Part shown: one piece after another, positions 1-6,523 of the stretch
Layout of the letters: every line of letters begins with the position of its first letter
How positions within the stretch are numbered: the stretch's first letter is position 1
Assembly (NCBI GenBank): GCA_028718045.1
Contig: JAQUMQ010000019.1
Location: 1-11,739 of the forward strand
Length of the DNA stretch: 11,739 nucleotides
Origin: Actinomycetota bacterium
GTDB lineage: Bacteria; Actinomycetota; Humimicrobiia; Humimicrobiales; Humimicrobiaceae
Reading direction: 5' to 3'
Position numbers and translations under genes: made by a program
Notes under the pieces: generated by a model
What the model was told of the DNA's origin: nothing
Database searches by the model: none
What the model saw: only the letters and a program-made list of their open reading frames with translations

Positions 1-9
1 GTAAAATAA

Positions 10-1395
10 TCAAGCCTTAGCTGATTTGAATTTTAACAATTGCTTATAAATCAAAGAAATCGAAAGTATAAAAGCAAGAAAATCCGAAACAGGCAGTGAA
101 ATCCATATCCCGTGAATACCGAAAAATAAAGGCAGGATAAAAACCAAGGGAATCAAAAATAAAAACTGCCTTGAAATCGAAATAAGAAGCGCGGGAAGAG
201 CTTTCCCCATAGCCTGAAAAAGACTGGAAGCTATCAGCTGAATGCATATCAAAGGCAAAAACAAGTTAACCACTCTTAGGGGATAAATACTTATATCGAT
301 TAAATTAGGATCGCTGCTGAAAAGCTTCATTATGAAACGAGGAAAAATCATTATTGCTAAAAATTCTATGGTGCTCAATCCAAAAACCCATAAAAATACC
401 GTTATGATTGCTTTTCTTACTCTTGAGTAAAGATTCGCACCATAATTAAAACTTGCAATCGTTGTAAAACCCTGAACGAAACCAATTAAGGGAAGCTGTA
501 TAACGCTCAATATCCTTAATCCTATTCCCATCGTTGCAACATAAAGATCGTTCCCGTAAAGAAACAACAGCTTATTGAAAATTATGATTACGATACCGCC
601 TGCTATATTGCTAAAAAGTGAGGGAAATCCTACAAAAATAATTTCTTTGATGATCAAAAACTTAAGCTTAAAACCCTTAAAGGCATTTTTATAAATACTG
701 CCGCCAAATATTATATAAAAAACAATATAAAGCGAACTTAAAAACTGACTTATTACCGTTCCGTATGCAACACCTCTGACTCCGAGCGGAATTATAAAAA
801 CAAATATAGTATTAAAAATAATGTTTGATATCAAACCTATCAACATCGGATATATCGCGGCACGAGGAGATCCTTCAGCCCTTATAAAGCTTACGGCACT
901 GATAGAAAAAGAAAAAATCAAAAAACCGGGTAAAATTATTCTTATATAATCCCTGGCATATGGTAAGATTTCAAAAGATGCTCCAAAGAGCCCGAGCATT
1001 TTATCGAGAAATACAAAGCCCAGAGTTATAAATAAAATATTTATGAATACATCGATAATGATCGCGGTTATAAAAGTATCGGCTGCATTTTTTTTATCGT
1101 TAGCTCCAAGAGATCTTGAAATGACAGAAGCCGCTCCCACACCAATCATATTGGCTATACCGAGCATTATAAGTTGGATTGGAAGAACTATCGATAATCC
1201 CGCAATCGCCATCGAATTGACGGCTTTCCCCACAAAAATAGTATCGACTATGTTATATAAAGCACTTACTACTGTTCCTATAGTTGTAGCAAACGAAAAT
1301 CTAAATAATAGTTTCGGGATATTATCGTTTAATATTTCGTATCTTTTTATTTCATGTTTTGTAAGTTCTTCGGTCATGTAATCAAATATAAACAT
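10..1395 (-). CDS. MATE family multidrug/cation antiporter (copy 1)
   Basis: Integral membrane antiporter of the MATE family (NorM/DinF-like), which exports organic cations or drugs in exchange for Na+ or H+. The 461 residues match the usual 440-470 and hold about 12 hydrophobic segments in two related halves. Family-typical stretches are LYNIVDTIFVG (about 47-57), the SRSLGANDKK loop after TM2 (about 93-102) and the second-half loop SFNYGANLYSRVRKA. It is collinear along its whole length with the MATE protein encoded at 9514-10872. The start is uncertain. The listed ATG sits on the edge of a hairpin and has no Shine-Dalgarno sequence. An in-frame ATG six codons on (complement of 1375-1377, MTEELTKHE) aligns better with the start of the paralogue, but also lacks a good ribosome-binding site. 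It lies 56 bases downstream of the LCP gene on the same strand. Substrate cannot be told from sequence. Confidence 0.95.
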   Translation of the reverse strand: MFIFDYMTEELTKHEIKRYEILNDNIPKLLFRFSFATTIGTVVSALYNIVDTIFVGKAVNSMAIAGLSIVLPIQLIMLGIANMIGVGAASVISRSLGANDKKNAADTFITAIIIDVFINILFITLGFVFLDKMLGLFGASFEILPYARDYIRIILPGFLIFSFSISAVSFIRAEGSPRAAIYPMLIGLISNIIFNTIFVFIIPLGVRGVAYGTVISQFLSSLYIVFYIIFGGSIYKNAFKGFKLKFLIIKEIIFVGFPSLFSNIAGGIVIIIFNKLLFLYGNDLYVATMGIGLRILSVIQLPLIGFVQGFTTIASFNYGANLYSRVRKAIITVFLWVFGLSTIEFLAIMIFPRFIMKLFSSDPNLIDISIYPLRVVNLFLPLICIQLIASSLFQAMGKALPALLISISRQFLFLIPLVFILPLFFGIHGIWISLPVSDFLAFILSISLIYKQLLKFKSAKA

Positions 1396-1420
1396 GCGGG
1401 CATATTTGATATACCCGCAT
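1394..1420 (-). terminator. Hairpin between LCP gene and MATE gene, probable terminator
   Basis: A 27-base inverted repeat has 7-bp arms (ATGCGGG / CCCGCAT), then one mismatch and four more A-T pairs around a 3-base loop. Read on the minus strand it lies about 30 bases after the LCP stop codon and is followed by GTTTATATTT, a broken U-rich tail. This fits an intrinsic terminator for the LCP gene. It also overlaps the first listed ATG of the MATE gene, so it could instead be a 5' leader structure of that gene. On the plus strand no T-run follows it. Confidence 0.5.
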
Positions 1421-1451
1421 CATTATGAAAATTTATGTTTAGATAAAAATA

Positions 1452-2735
1452 TTATTGATTTGCGAGCCATGCAAAAAATTGATTTTTTTCGCCAGCATTA
1501 TATCCTACCGCACTGGCAGACCCAAAGCTTTGCGGCCATGAATTGAACTTTTGAACCGAAAAATCGCCTTCTCCCATAGATGCCAAAACCGGAAGAATAC
1601 GCCTTGCTTGATCAATCGAGATGTTGGTCCATAAAAAATCAGTTAGTTTATTTAAAAAATCGGGAAGGTTCCCAGCATTAACCATTCCGATTTTTTGTTG
1701 ACAAAGATTGATCAATAACATTGCTGCCTGGGTTTCACGTGCATATGCGCCCCCTCCATATAACGATCTTCCGTGTCTTGCCCTGCAAAGAGCAAGTGCT
1801 TGTTCCCCATTTATATGATGTGTCCCTCTTGCAAGATAACAACCCGAAAAACTGTCCGCAATATCTTCTTCAACAGTAACATCCACTCCTCCAAAGAAGT
1901 CTATTAGAGGTTTGAAGCCGTCAAAATCGGTTATCGCATAAAAATCAATTGGAATTCCCGTAAAGCTTTCAAAAGCACTTTCGGCAAGACCGTTTCCGCC
2001 TATAGCATGAGCACCATTGATTTTTTGTGTTTTATATCCGGGTATGGGAGCCCATGTGTCCCTGGGTATGGGAACCAATATAGCTTTATGTGTGTCAAGA
2101 TTTAAATGAACGAAAACATTTATATCCGTTCTGCCGTTGACTCTTCCGCCTGGTCTGTCAAATGCACTGTCATCACCCCACACTATAAAATTTACCTTAT
2201 TTCCGCCTGAAAAACCGCTGGCTGTACCCAAAGTGCCGTTTGATCCCGATGAAGACGAAGAAGAACTCCCAGACGCCGAAGAAGCTCCGGGATATGCAAT
2301 GATGCCATAATTTCCGCATAAACTTACAAACTCCTGAGACTGAAGAAAGCCACTTAAAACTGTCTCCCTGCTGATTCCGCCGTTAAGCTTCCCCATCCAT
2401 ATGGCATAACCTGAATCATCCGGAACTCTGTCAAAAAATGCCTTATAAATTATATTAATAAAAGCATTATTATCATAATTATGGTTTTTGAATTCATCGC
2501 TTAAAACTATTGCTTTTGCAACGTCGGATCCCGTTTTTGTCTTGTTTAACAGCTGACTTGTCCAAAAATTCAATCCATTGCTATCTGGCGTTCGCCCAAG
2601 ACAACTTACATAAAATCTTGTTACAAATGCCTGAACTTGCGACGTCGAATCTGCTCCAAGATTAGAAGGAAGAAGCAGAACTGCAAGGGCAAAAACCGAA
2701 ACAAATACAACAAAATACTTGAATTTACGACTCAT
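1452..2735 (-). CDS. DUF4214-LCP (LytR-CpsA-Psr) fusion protein
   Basis: Exported or membrane-anchored protein of 427 residues. Residues 1-28 are a signal sequence or N-terminal anchor. Residues about 33-145 are a DUF4214 domain with two repeat units carrying its hallmark (GRTPDSNGLNFW at 48-58 and a second copy DRVPDDSGYAIW at 102-113). Residues 150-178 are a Ser/Gly linker. The LCP domain follows from about 180. LCP enzymes transfer polyprenyl-phosphate-linked glycopolymers onto peptidoglycan outside the membrane. The family's active-site positions are visible: GRTD (201-204), IPRDT (223-227), KINGAHA (238-244), FGGVDV (281-286), INGEQALALCRARHG (308-322) and ARETQ (332-336). DUF4214 is otherwise seen mainly in surface or glycan-related proteins, so it may bind the wall or acceptor (inference). 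A good Shine-Dalgarno AGGGAG (complement of 2744-2749) stands 8 bases before ATG, and a near-consensus promoter lies just upstream. A hairpin follows the gene. Confidence 0.92.
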   Translation of the reverse strand: MSRKFKYFVVFVSVFALAVLLLPSNLGADSTSQVQAFVTRFYVSCLGRTPDSNGLNFWTSQLLNKTKTGSDVAKAIVLSDEFKNHNYDNNAFINIIYKAFFDRVPDDSGYAIWMGKLNGGISRETVLSGFLQSQEFVSLCGNYGIIAYPGASSASGSSSSSSSGSNGTLGTASGFSGGNKVNFIVWGDDSAFDRPGGRVNGRTDINVFVHLNLDTHKAILVPIPRDTWAPIPGYKTQKINGAHAIGGNGLAESAFESFTGIPIDFYAITDFDGFKPLIDFFGGVDVTVEEDIADSFSGCYLARGTHHINGEQALALCRARHGRSLYGGGAYARETQAAMLLINLCQQKIGMVNAGNLPDFLNKLTDFLWTNISIDQARRILPVLASMGEGDFSVQKFNSWPQSFGSASAVGYNAGEKNQFFAWLANQ

Positions 2736-2771
2736 TAAAAGAGCTCCCTTCTGTTATTTTTGGCTTTTGTA

Positions 2772-2799
2772 ATTATATAATTATTTGTCATCTAGTCAA
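2772..2799 (-). promoter_or_regulatory. Sigma-A type promoter of the LCP gene
   Basis: On the minus strand, TTGACT (complement of 2794-2799) is followed after 16 bases by a perfect TATAAT (complement of 2772-2777). The -35 element lies inside the last codons of the upstream TIGR02757 gene. Predicted transcription start is near 2765, about 30 bases before the ATG. This makes the LCP gene separately transcribed from the genes upstream of it. Confidence 0.65.
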
Positions 2800-3576
2800 A
2801 GAATACCTAAATAATTTATTTAAACTTTCATCTTTGTTCATTCCAAGTCTAGTTAGAGCAAAATCAAATTTTACGGGATCAAGCGGTGCATAAATCTTGA
2901 ACTTGTTTGTTATATCGACGGCAGATTTTATGTCAGCTTGTTTTCTGCTTGTAAAATTAAGCCCGCAACATATTCTATACATATGAACATCAAGAGGCAC
3001 TATCAGCTTTGAAGTTGGTATTTTCTCCCATCCCCCGGGATCAACTTTATCTTTTCTTACCATCCACCGCAAATAAAGATTGAATCTCTTTAATGCACTT
3101 AAACTTTCAGGAATTGAAATTAAAGAATTGAAATTATTATTTATCTTTTCGCCAAATTTTTTTATAAATTTCCTTAAGGCAGGAAGTATCGAATCGTCAT
3201 TTTTATCCATAAATAAATAAAAGCAGCTTTCTATCGAGCCATACTCGCTTATTATCGCTTTGGTTGCATATAATAAGTTGGATATATCTTCTCCGGTTGT
3301 AAATCTGTGTTTAAAATTTTTGAAGTCGTTATAAATAGTTTTTTGGGAGGATACTTTAATATACTTAAAAGGTTCACCAATAAAATTCAAAACACTGGAA
3401 ACGCTTTTTAATATCTGCCGAACTCTTCCGTATGCCAAAAGCGAAGCAATGAGCCCTGCGATTTCCCTATCTTTGATACAATCATAGTCATACAGAAATT
3501 CTAAGGGATCGGGGTGAACGAAATTTCTGTTGTTGAATTTTTCATATAACTCATGCAGTTGTTCGCCAAGTCCCAT
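2788..3576 (-). CDS. TIGR02757 (DUF2400) family protein of unknown function
   Basis: A soluble 262-residue protein, full length for the TIGR02757/DUF2400 family. That family is sporadically distributed and, to my knowledge, has no experimentally established function. Family-typical stretches are DREIAGLIASLLAYGRVRQI (36-55), the NLYLRWMVRKDKVDPGGW segment (166-183), LDVHMYRI (195-202) and DPVKFDFALTRLGM (233-246). The LD-x-H motif followed later by a DFAL-x-x-LG helix resembles the active-site end of HhH-GPD DNA glycosylases (for example endonuclease III). This suggests, but does not prove, a distant link to DNA repair. The gene lies 59 bases downstream of desulfoferrodoxin on the same strand with no terminator between, so the two may be cotranscribed. 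The Shine-Dalgarno is weak (AAGATAAGA region). Confidence 0.88.
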   Translation of the reverse strand: MGLGEQLHELYEKFNNRNFVHPDPLEFLYDYDCIKDREIAGLIASLLAYGRVRQILKSVSSVLNFIGEPFKYIKVSSQKTIYNDFKNFKHRFTTGEDISNLLYATKAIISEYGSIESCFYLFMDKNDDSILPALRKFIKKFGEKINNNFNSLISIPESLSALKRFNLYLRWMVRKDKVDPGGWEKIPTSKLIVPLDVHMYRICCGLNFTSRKQADIKSAVDITNKFKIYAPLDPVKFDFALTRLGMNKDESLNKLFRYSLTR

Positions 3577-3635
3577 TAAAATCTTATCTTTATGATTGAA
3601 ATATTAATCAGGTAAATTAAAATAAGTTAAATCAA

Positions 3636-4016
3636 CTATCCCTTCCATAAACCATGTATATTGCAGAATTCTCTTAAAATAGGTTTATTTTTTATCTTTA
3701 CGCAAAACAATGTCTCGGGATTATCGCCAGGCTTCAAAAACTGTCTGTATGCTTTCCCGTTTTCATCAATCAACTCAATCCATTCAATATAATGTTCCTT
3801 TTCCATTGGATGAGGTATGCTTCCGACTTTTACTTTGAGATTGCCGTCAGTTTTTTCGGATACAGGAATGTGTTTCTCGGTTGATGCATCCACAACATTT
3901 TCCTTGAAAAGATTCATCGGTTTTTCGCAACAAACCAACTCGCCTTTACCTGTAGATATGACTTCGACTATATTACCGCAAATCCCGCATTTATATATTT
4001 GAAATAGCTTTGTCAT
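3636..4016 (-). CDS. dfx: Desulfoferrodoxin (two-iron superoxide reductase)
   Basis: Cytoplasmic 126-residue enzyme that reduces superoxide to hydrogen peroxide without making oxygen, a hallmark of anaerobes and microaerophiles. The N-terminal desulforedoxin domain has all four cysteines of the FeCys4 centre I: C10, C13 (CGIC), C29 and C30 (CC). The C-terminal neelaredoxin-like domain keeps the active centre II ligands H49, H69, H75, C118 and H121. It also keeps the E47-K48 pair in EKHIP that guides superoxide. Its length is typical. The Shine-Dalgarno GGGGAG stands a few bases before the ATG. It needs a rubredoxin-type electron donor, and none is encoded in this window. It may be cotranscribed with the downstream TIGR02757 gene. 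Confidence 0.97.
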   Translation of the reverse strand: MTKLFQIYKCGICGNIVEVISTGKGELVCCEKPMNLFKENVVDASTEKHIPVSEKTDGNLKVKVGSIPHPMEKEHYIEWIELIDENGKAYRQFLKPGDNPETLFCVKIKNKPILREFCNIHGLWKG

Positions 4017-4328
4017 ATGATTCTCCCCTTTTTCTCTTTTTATAAAAGAATAACCTTATTTTAAAAGATAATCATCATAAATAAAATATTTATTTTACTT
4101 TATTCTATTGCTATTTTAATTCAATAACTTATAATTAAATAAAACTTAAGCATAGACTTAATGTTTTGTATAAAAAATTTAATTAAGCAGGTATTGCATT
4201 ACTCAAATAATTTTACAATTTCTATTTAAACATGATTGTTGTCTTCATAATTTTCTAATTGATTAATAATCAGGCTTTTATCAAATATCATTTTATTTTT
4301 TTATAAAAAGAGGAAAGGATCATTTTCA
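4017..4328. other. AT-rich divergent intergenic region
   Basis: 312 bases between dfx (leftward) and the RRM gene (rightward), very rich in A and T. It should hold both promoters. I see one candidate promoter for the RRM gene (4108-4135) and a small hairpin TGATT-AAT-AATCA near 4259-4271, about 60 bases before the RRM start. No convincing PerR- or Fur-type box could be made out near dfx; a TTTTAAAA core near 4062 has no symmetric flanks. No open frame of note. Confidence 0.6.
4108..4135 (+). promoter_or_regulatory. Candidate promoter of the RRM gene with long leader
   Basis: TTGCTA (4108-4113) lies 16 bases before a perfect TATAAT (4130-4135). If used, transcription starts near 4142 and leaves a leader of about 185 bases before the GTG start. 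AT-richness makes chance matches likely, so this is tentative. Confidence 0.35.
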
Positions 4329-4760
4329 GTGAATAAAAGGTTATATGTAGGAAATCTGTCTTATAATGTTAACGACAAGGAGCTAAATGATTTATTTAGC
4401 CAAATAGGAACTGTCGCATACGCAAAAGTTATCACGCGGACAGATGGAAAATCCAAAGGTTTTGGTTTTGTTGAAATGTCAACCGAAGAAGAAGCTAAAG
4501 CAGCAATTGAAAAATACGAAGGTTATATTTTAAATAACAGAGAAATGAAAGTCAACGAAGCCAAAGCTCAAGACCAACCAAGATCAAACTTTGGGAATAT
4601 GGGAAGAGGCGGTTACGGAAATAGCCGAAGAGGCGGTTATTCCGGTTCCGGATATAGAAACAGATTCTCCGATGGAAATTCATTAGGAAAAAGTGATTTG
4701 AATTTAAAATTAATCAAGCTTAGAAAAGACCTTAACTCCAAGCTTAACAAAAACAACTAA
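4329..4760 (+). CDS. RRM-domain RNA-binding protein with RGG-like tail
   Basis: A 143-residue cytoplasmic RNA-binding protein. Residues 3-80 form one RNA recognition motif with RNP2 LYVGNL (5-10) and RNP1 KGFGFVEM (43-50), including the aromatic residues that stack on RNA bases. Residues 85-112 are a Gly/Arg/Tyr/Ser-rich linker with two RRGG/GRGG-type boxes, a disordered RNA-binding tail as in cyanobacterial Rbp and plant glycine-rich proteins. The last about 25 residues (119-143) are Leu/Lys/Asn-rich and could form a basic amphipathic helix, which is less usual. The start is GTG, preceded by AGAGGAAAGGA with 9 bases between the last AGGA and GTG; no ATG alternative exists. Bacterial RRM proteins of this kind are often cold-induced RNA chaperones (family knowledge). 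A cold-shock protein lies 1.3 kb away, but they are not in one operon. Confidence 0.93.
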   Translation: MNKRLYVGNLSYNVNDKELNDLFSQIGTVAYAKVITRTDGKSKGFGFVEMSTEEEAKAAIEKYEGYILNNREMKVNEAKAQDQPRSNFGNMGRGGYGNSRRGGYSGSGYRNRFSDGNSLGKSDLNLKLIKLRKDLNSKLNKNN

Positions 4761-4807
4761 TAAAATAAGTTTATGGATTTGTCTTCCATTGCTATTTTGT
4801 AAATAAA

Positions 4808-4822
4808 AACTTTTATTAAGTT
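4808..4822 (-). terminator. Weak AT-rich hairpin, possible terminator of the flavoprotein gene
   Basis: In the gap between two convergent genes, AACTT and AAGTT form a 5-bp stem around a 5-base loop. On the minus strand it is followed by TTTATTT. The stem is short and mostly A-T, so this is only a possible terminator. Confidence 0.25.
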
Positions 4823-4840
4823 GAAATTAAGTTCTATTTT

Positions 4841-5521
4841 TTAATATCCCGGAAAGTAGTCTGCCTTTATATTTTCAGCAGTCATACCTTTGGAATACAG
4901 GATATCGGTTATGCTTTTAACCATAGCTGGAGGACCAGAAACATACGCATAACAATTCGGAAACACCTCGTAAATTTTACTTAATGTTTCTTCGCGGATT
5001 AAAATAGGGCTTATAAAATAGTAAATATTAAAGAGGAAATTATTATGTCTTTTATTTTCTATTTCCTCTTTAAAAGCAATATCGTTATCCCTATTGGAAT
5101 AAAGTAAATCTATATCTTTAAGATTATTGTCATGATCCAGGTCAAATATTATTGATCTGATCGGAGTAATACCAATACCTCCTGCTATTAAAATTATTTT
5201 TTTGTCCTTTTTATCAACGATAAACTTTCCTTTAGGTAACGTACTTTCTATAAAAGTCCCAGGGGTTATATCATAAAATGCTTTTTTAAAACTCGAGCCG
5301 TTTTGATTGTCGAATCTTGTCGTAACCATCACTTTTTTTTCATACGGAGCGGATGAAATGGAAAAAAATCTTTTTATCCCTCTGCTGTCAGGGTTGTCAT
5401 GAGGAAAAGTAATTTGGATGAACTGTCCGGCAATCCATCTAAAGTCATCGGGTGCCTCAAATATAAAGGAGTAAACATTTTGTGCATTTTTTTCTTTTCT
5501 TATGAATTTTAACAATGTCAA
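4841..5521 (-). CDS. Ferredoxin-NADP reductase-like FAD/NAD(P) oxidoreductase
   Basis: A 226-residue soluble flavoprotein of the ferredoxin-NADP+ reductase superfamily. The N-terminal half (about 1-100) is the FAD-binding barrel with RFFSISS (51-57), a variant of the R-x-Y-S-x-x-S flavin motif with Phe for Tyr. The C-terminal half binds NAD(P): AGGIGITP (113-120) and SGPPAMV (195-201). It ends in DYFPGY, an aromatic C-terminus as in many single-module reductases. There is no [2Fe-2S] domain, so it must pass electrons to a separate carrier or small molecule. The start is TTG, fixed by an in-frame TGA six codons upstream and by AAAGGGA five bases before it; no ATG lies near. A link to superoxide reductase as part of its electron chain is conceivable but only by proximity. 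Confidence 0.9.
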   Translation of the reverse strand: MTLLKFIRKEKNAQNVYSFIFEAPDDFRWIAGQFIQITFPHDNPDSRGIKRFFSISSAPYEKKVMVTTRFDNQNGSSFKKAFYDITPGTFIESTLPKGKFIVDKKDKKIILIAGGIGITPIRSIIFDLDHDNNLKDIDLLYSNRDNDIAFKEEIENKRHNNFLFNIYYFISPILIREETLSKIYEVFPNCYAYVSGPPAMVKSITDILYSKGMTAENIKADYFPGY

Positions 5522-5670
5522 GTTTTTCCCTTTCTGTCATTTTTTTAATTTTCCTTGAAAAAGATTAAAAGTTATTTTTAAAATGTCATGGTAAATATGG
5601 TACCTTTTATTTTATAATAAACCGTTGATTAAATTAACCGTAACTTATAAAAATTATCGAAAGGGAAAAA

Positions 5671-5859
5671 ATGCCTTATATAAACATTCATCTGATTGAA
5701 GGAAGAACGGTAGAGCAAAAAAGGGAGATGGCCGATAAAATAACAAATGTTGTTTCAGAAGTTGGAATGGTACCTAAAGAAGCAGTGCACATTTTATTCG
5801 TCGATTTGCCTAAGACCAATATATCCAAGGGTGGAATTTTAACATCGGATAAAAAATAA
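5671..5859 (+). CDS. 4-oxalocrotonate tautomerase-like protein
   Basis: A 62-residue member of the tautomerase superfamily, which uses an N-terminal proline as general base and usually forms hexamers. After removal of Met the chain begins with Pro1, and the alignment to classical 4-oxalocrotonate tautomerase runs without gaps: EGR with Arg11, EQK, and the turn GG at 53-54. Two catalytic positions differ: Arg39 is His and Phe50 is Ile. The true substrate is therefore unlikely to be 4-oxalocrotonate, and there are no aromatic-degradation genes nearby. The Shine-Dalgarno AAAGGG lies five bases before ATG. The gene is monocistronic and ends at a shared terminator (5977-6001). Confidence 0.9.
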   Translation: MPYINIHLIEGRTVEQKREMADKITNVVSEVGMVPKEAVHILFVDLPKTNISKGGILTSDKK

Positions 5860-5894
5860 ACTTGATTCTTATCATTCGTACAACTTTATCAGGT

Positions 5895-5929
5895 TTGATT
5901 TAAAATCAATAGTAAATTTATCATTTACT
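5895..5929. repeat. Two small AT hairpins after the tautomerase gene
   Basis: Two adjacent inverted repeats lie between the tautomerase stop and the main terminator: TTGATTT-A-AAATCAA (5895-5909) and AGTAAA-N7-TTTACT (5911-5916 / 5924-5929). Neither is followed by a T-run. They may be RNA 3' end structures or chance in AT-rich DNA. Confidence 0.3.
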
Positions 5930-5976
5930 TGATAATCCACATTTTGGCTGACAAGCATGTGTTTTGAGAGCATAAA

Positions 5977-6001
5977 AAAAGCCCCAATAAATGGGGCTTT
6001 T
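5977..6001. terminator. Bidirectional intrinsic terminator (tautomerase / csp)
   Basis: A perfect 9-bp stem AAAAGCCCC / GGGGCTTTT closes a 7-base loop. On the minus strand it is followed by seven T's, a strong terminator 17 bases after the cold-shock stop codon. On the plus strand it ends in TTTTGTT and can stop transcription from the tautomerase gene. Confidence 0.92.
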
Positions 6002-6017
6002 GTTAATCATTTAAGAT

Positions 6018-6224
6018 TTATTTTGCAACTTTTACATTTGCTGCCTGGGATTTACCACCATTACCAGTGGTTATGTCAAACTCAACAGCTTGGCCTTCTT
6101 TTAAGGATTTGTATCCTTCTGTTTGTATTGCAGAATAGTGTACGAAAATATCTTGCCCACCTTCTTCTTCAATAAAGCCATAGCCCTTTGTTGCGTTAAA
6201 CCACTTTACTTTACCTTTAGACAA
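6018..6224 (-). CDS. Cold-shock domain protein (CspA family)
   Basis: A 68-residue single cold-shock domain protein, a small beta-barrel that binds single-stranded RNA and DNA and acts as RNA chaperone or antiterminator. RNP1 is KGYGFI (13-18) and RNP2 is DIFVHYSAI (25-33); the starting KVKWFNATKGYGF is canonical. The start is TTG, supported by a strong GGAGGT five bases upstream and by an in-frame stop two codons before it. Its own promoter (6281-6308) gives a leader of about 50 bases, shorter than that of E. coli cspA. A strong terminator follows. It is transcribed alone. Confidence 0.97.
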   Translation of the reverse strand: MSKGKVKWFNATKGYGFIEEEGGQDIFVHYSAIQTEGYKSLKEGQAVEFDITTGNGGKSQAANVKVAK

Positions 6225-6280
6225 TTCTTACCTCCAAAAAATTTACTACAACGGACAGTACATTAATAAAACAATTTTTA

Positions 6281-6308
6281 ATCATATCAGTTAGGTGCAT
6301 AAAGTCAA
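6281..6308 (-). promoter_or_regulatory. Promoter of the cold-shock gene
   Basis: On the minus strand TTGACT (complement of 6303-6308) is separated by 16 bases from TATGAT (complement of 6281-6286), which is preceded by TG as in extended -10 promoters. Predicted start near 6274. Confidence 0.65.
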
Positions 6309-6331
6309 GAAAAATTTAATACTTTCTTTAA

Positions 6332-6352
6332 TTTGATAAGCTTATTGTCAAA
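6332..6352. promoter_or_regulatory. Imperfect palindrome upstream of csp promoter
   Basis: TTTGATAAGCTTAT followed by TG and TCAAA: a perfect 10-bp core ATAAGCTTAT, with flanks that match if two bases are skipped. It lies about 25-45 bases upstream of the -35 element of csp and could be a protein-binding site. It also covers the stop codon of the small frame at 6348-6416. Confidence 0.3.
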
Positions 6353-6416
6353 TGGCAAAAATATCATTAATCATACTATCAGTCAGCCCTAGTTGTTTTT
6401 TAATACTTGTAAACAC
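6348..6416 (-). CDS. Possible 22-residue peptide gene
   Basis: A minus-strand frame of 22 codons starting at GTG and ending in TGA, peptide VFTSIKKQLGLTD... (first residue read as Met if used). A strong Shine-Dalgarno AAAGGAG (complement of 6425-6431) stands 8 bases before the GTG. It also stands 6 bases before an overlapping ATG (complement of 6416-6418), which gives only nine codons. I recognise no family. The ribosome site is better than those of several real genes here, but length alone is no proof. It could be a leader peptide, a small protein, or the remnant of a gene start. Confidence 0.25.
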   Translation of the reverse strand: MFTSIKKQLGLTDSMINDIFAI

Positions 6417-6450
6417 ATGGTAATCTCCTTTGGTATTAGCAAGTATTAAA
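6399..6450 (-). repeat. 11-bp inverted repeat enclosing a ribosome-binding site
   Basis: TTTAATACTTG (6399-6409) and CAAGTATTAAA (6440-6450) are exact inverse complements, with possible G-U pairs at both ends. The 30-base loop holds, on the minus strand, the AAAGGAG and the ATG/GTG starts of the small frame at 6348-6416. In RNA this would be a stem presenting the ribosome site in a loop. Confidence 0.6.
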
Positions 6451-6523
6451 GTAATTTTACCGTAATTTATAGGTATTTTTAATTTTAAGATGCTGTAATA
6501 AATATCCATAATTTAATATAATT

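Noticed and set aside
1043..1381. Plus-strand open frame of 112 codons
   Set aside because: It is the reverse strand of the MATE gene, has no family features, and reflects the composition of membrane codons.
4056..4075. PerR/Fur-like box upstream of desulfoferrodoxin
   Set aside because: Only the AT-rich core TTTTAAAA is symmetric; the flanks do not match.
5931..5942. DnaA-box-like TAATCCACA, and TTGTCCACA near 11236
   Set aside because: Single imperfect matches far apart, with no origin-type clustering or dnaA/dnaN genes.
5957..6175. Plus-strand frame of 72 codons
   Set aside because: It crosses the terminator and is antisense to the cold-shock gene, which is certain.
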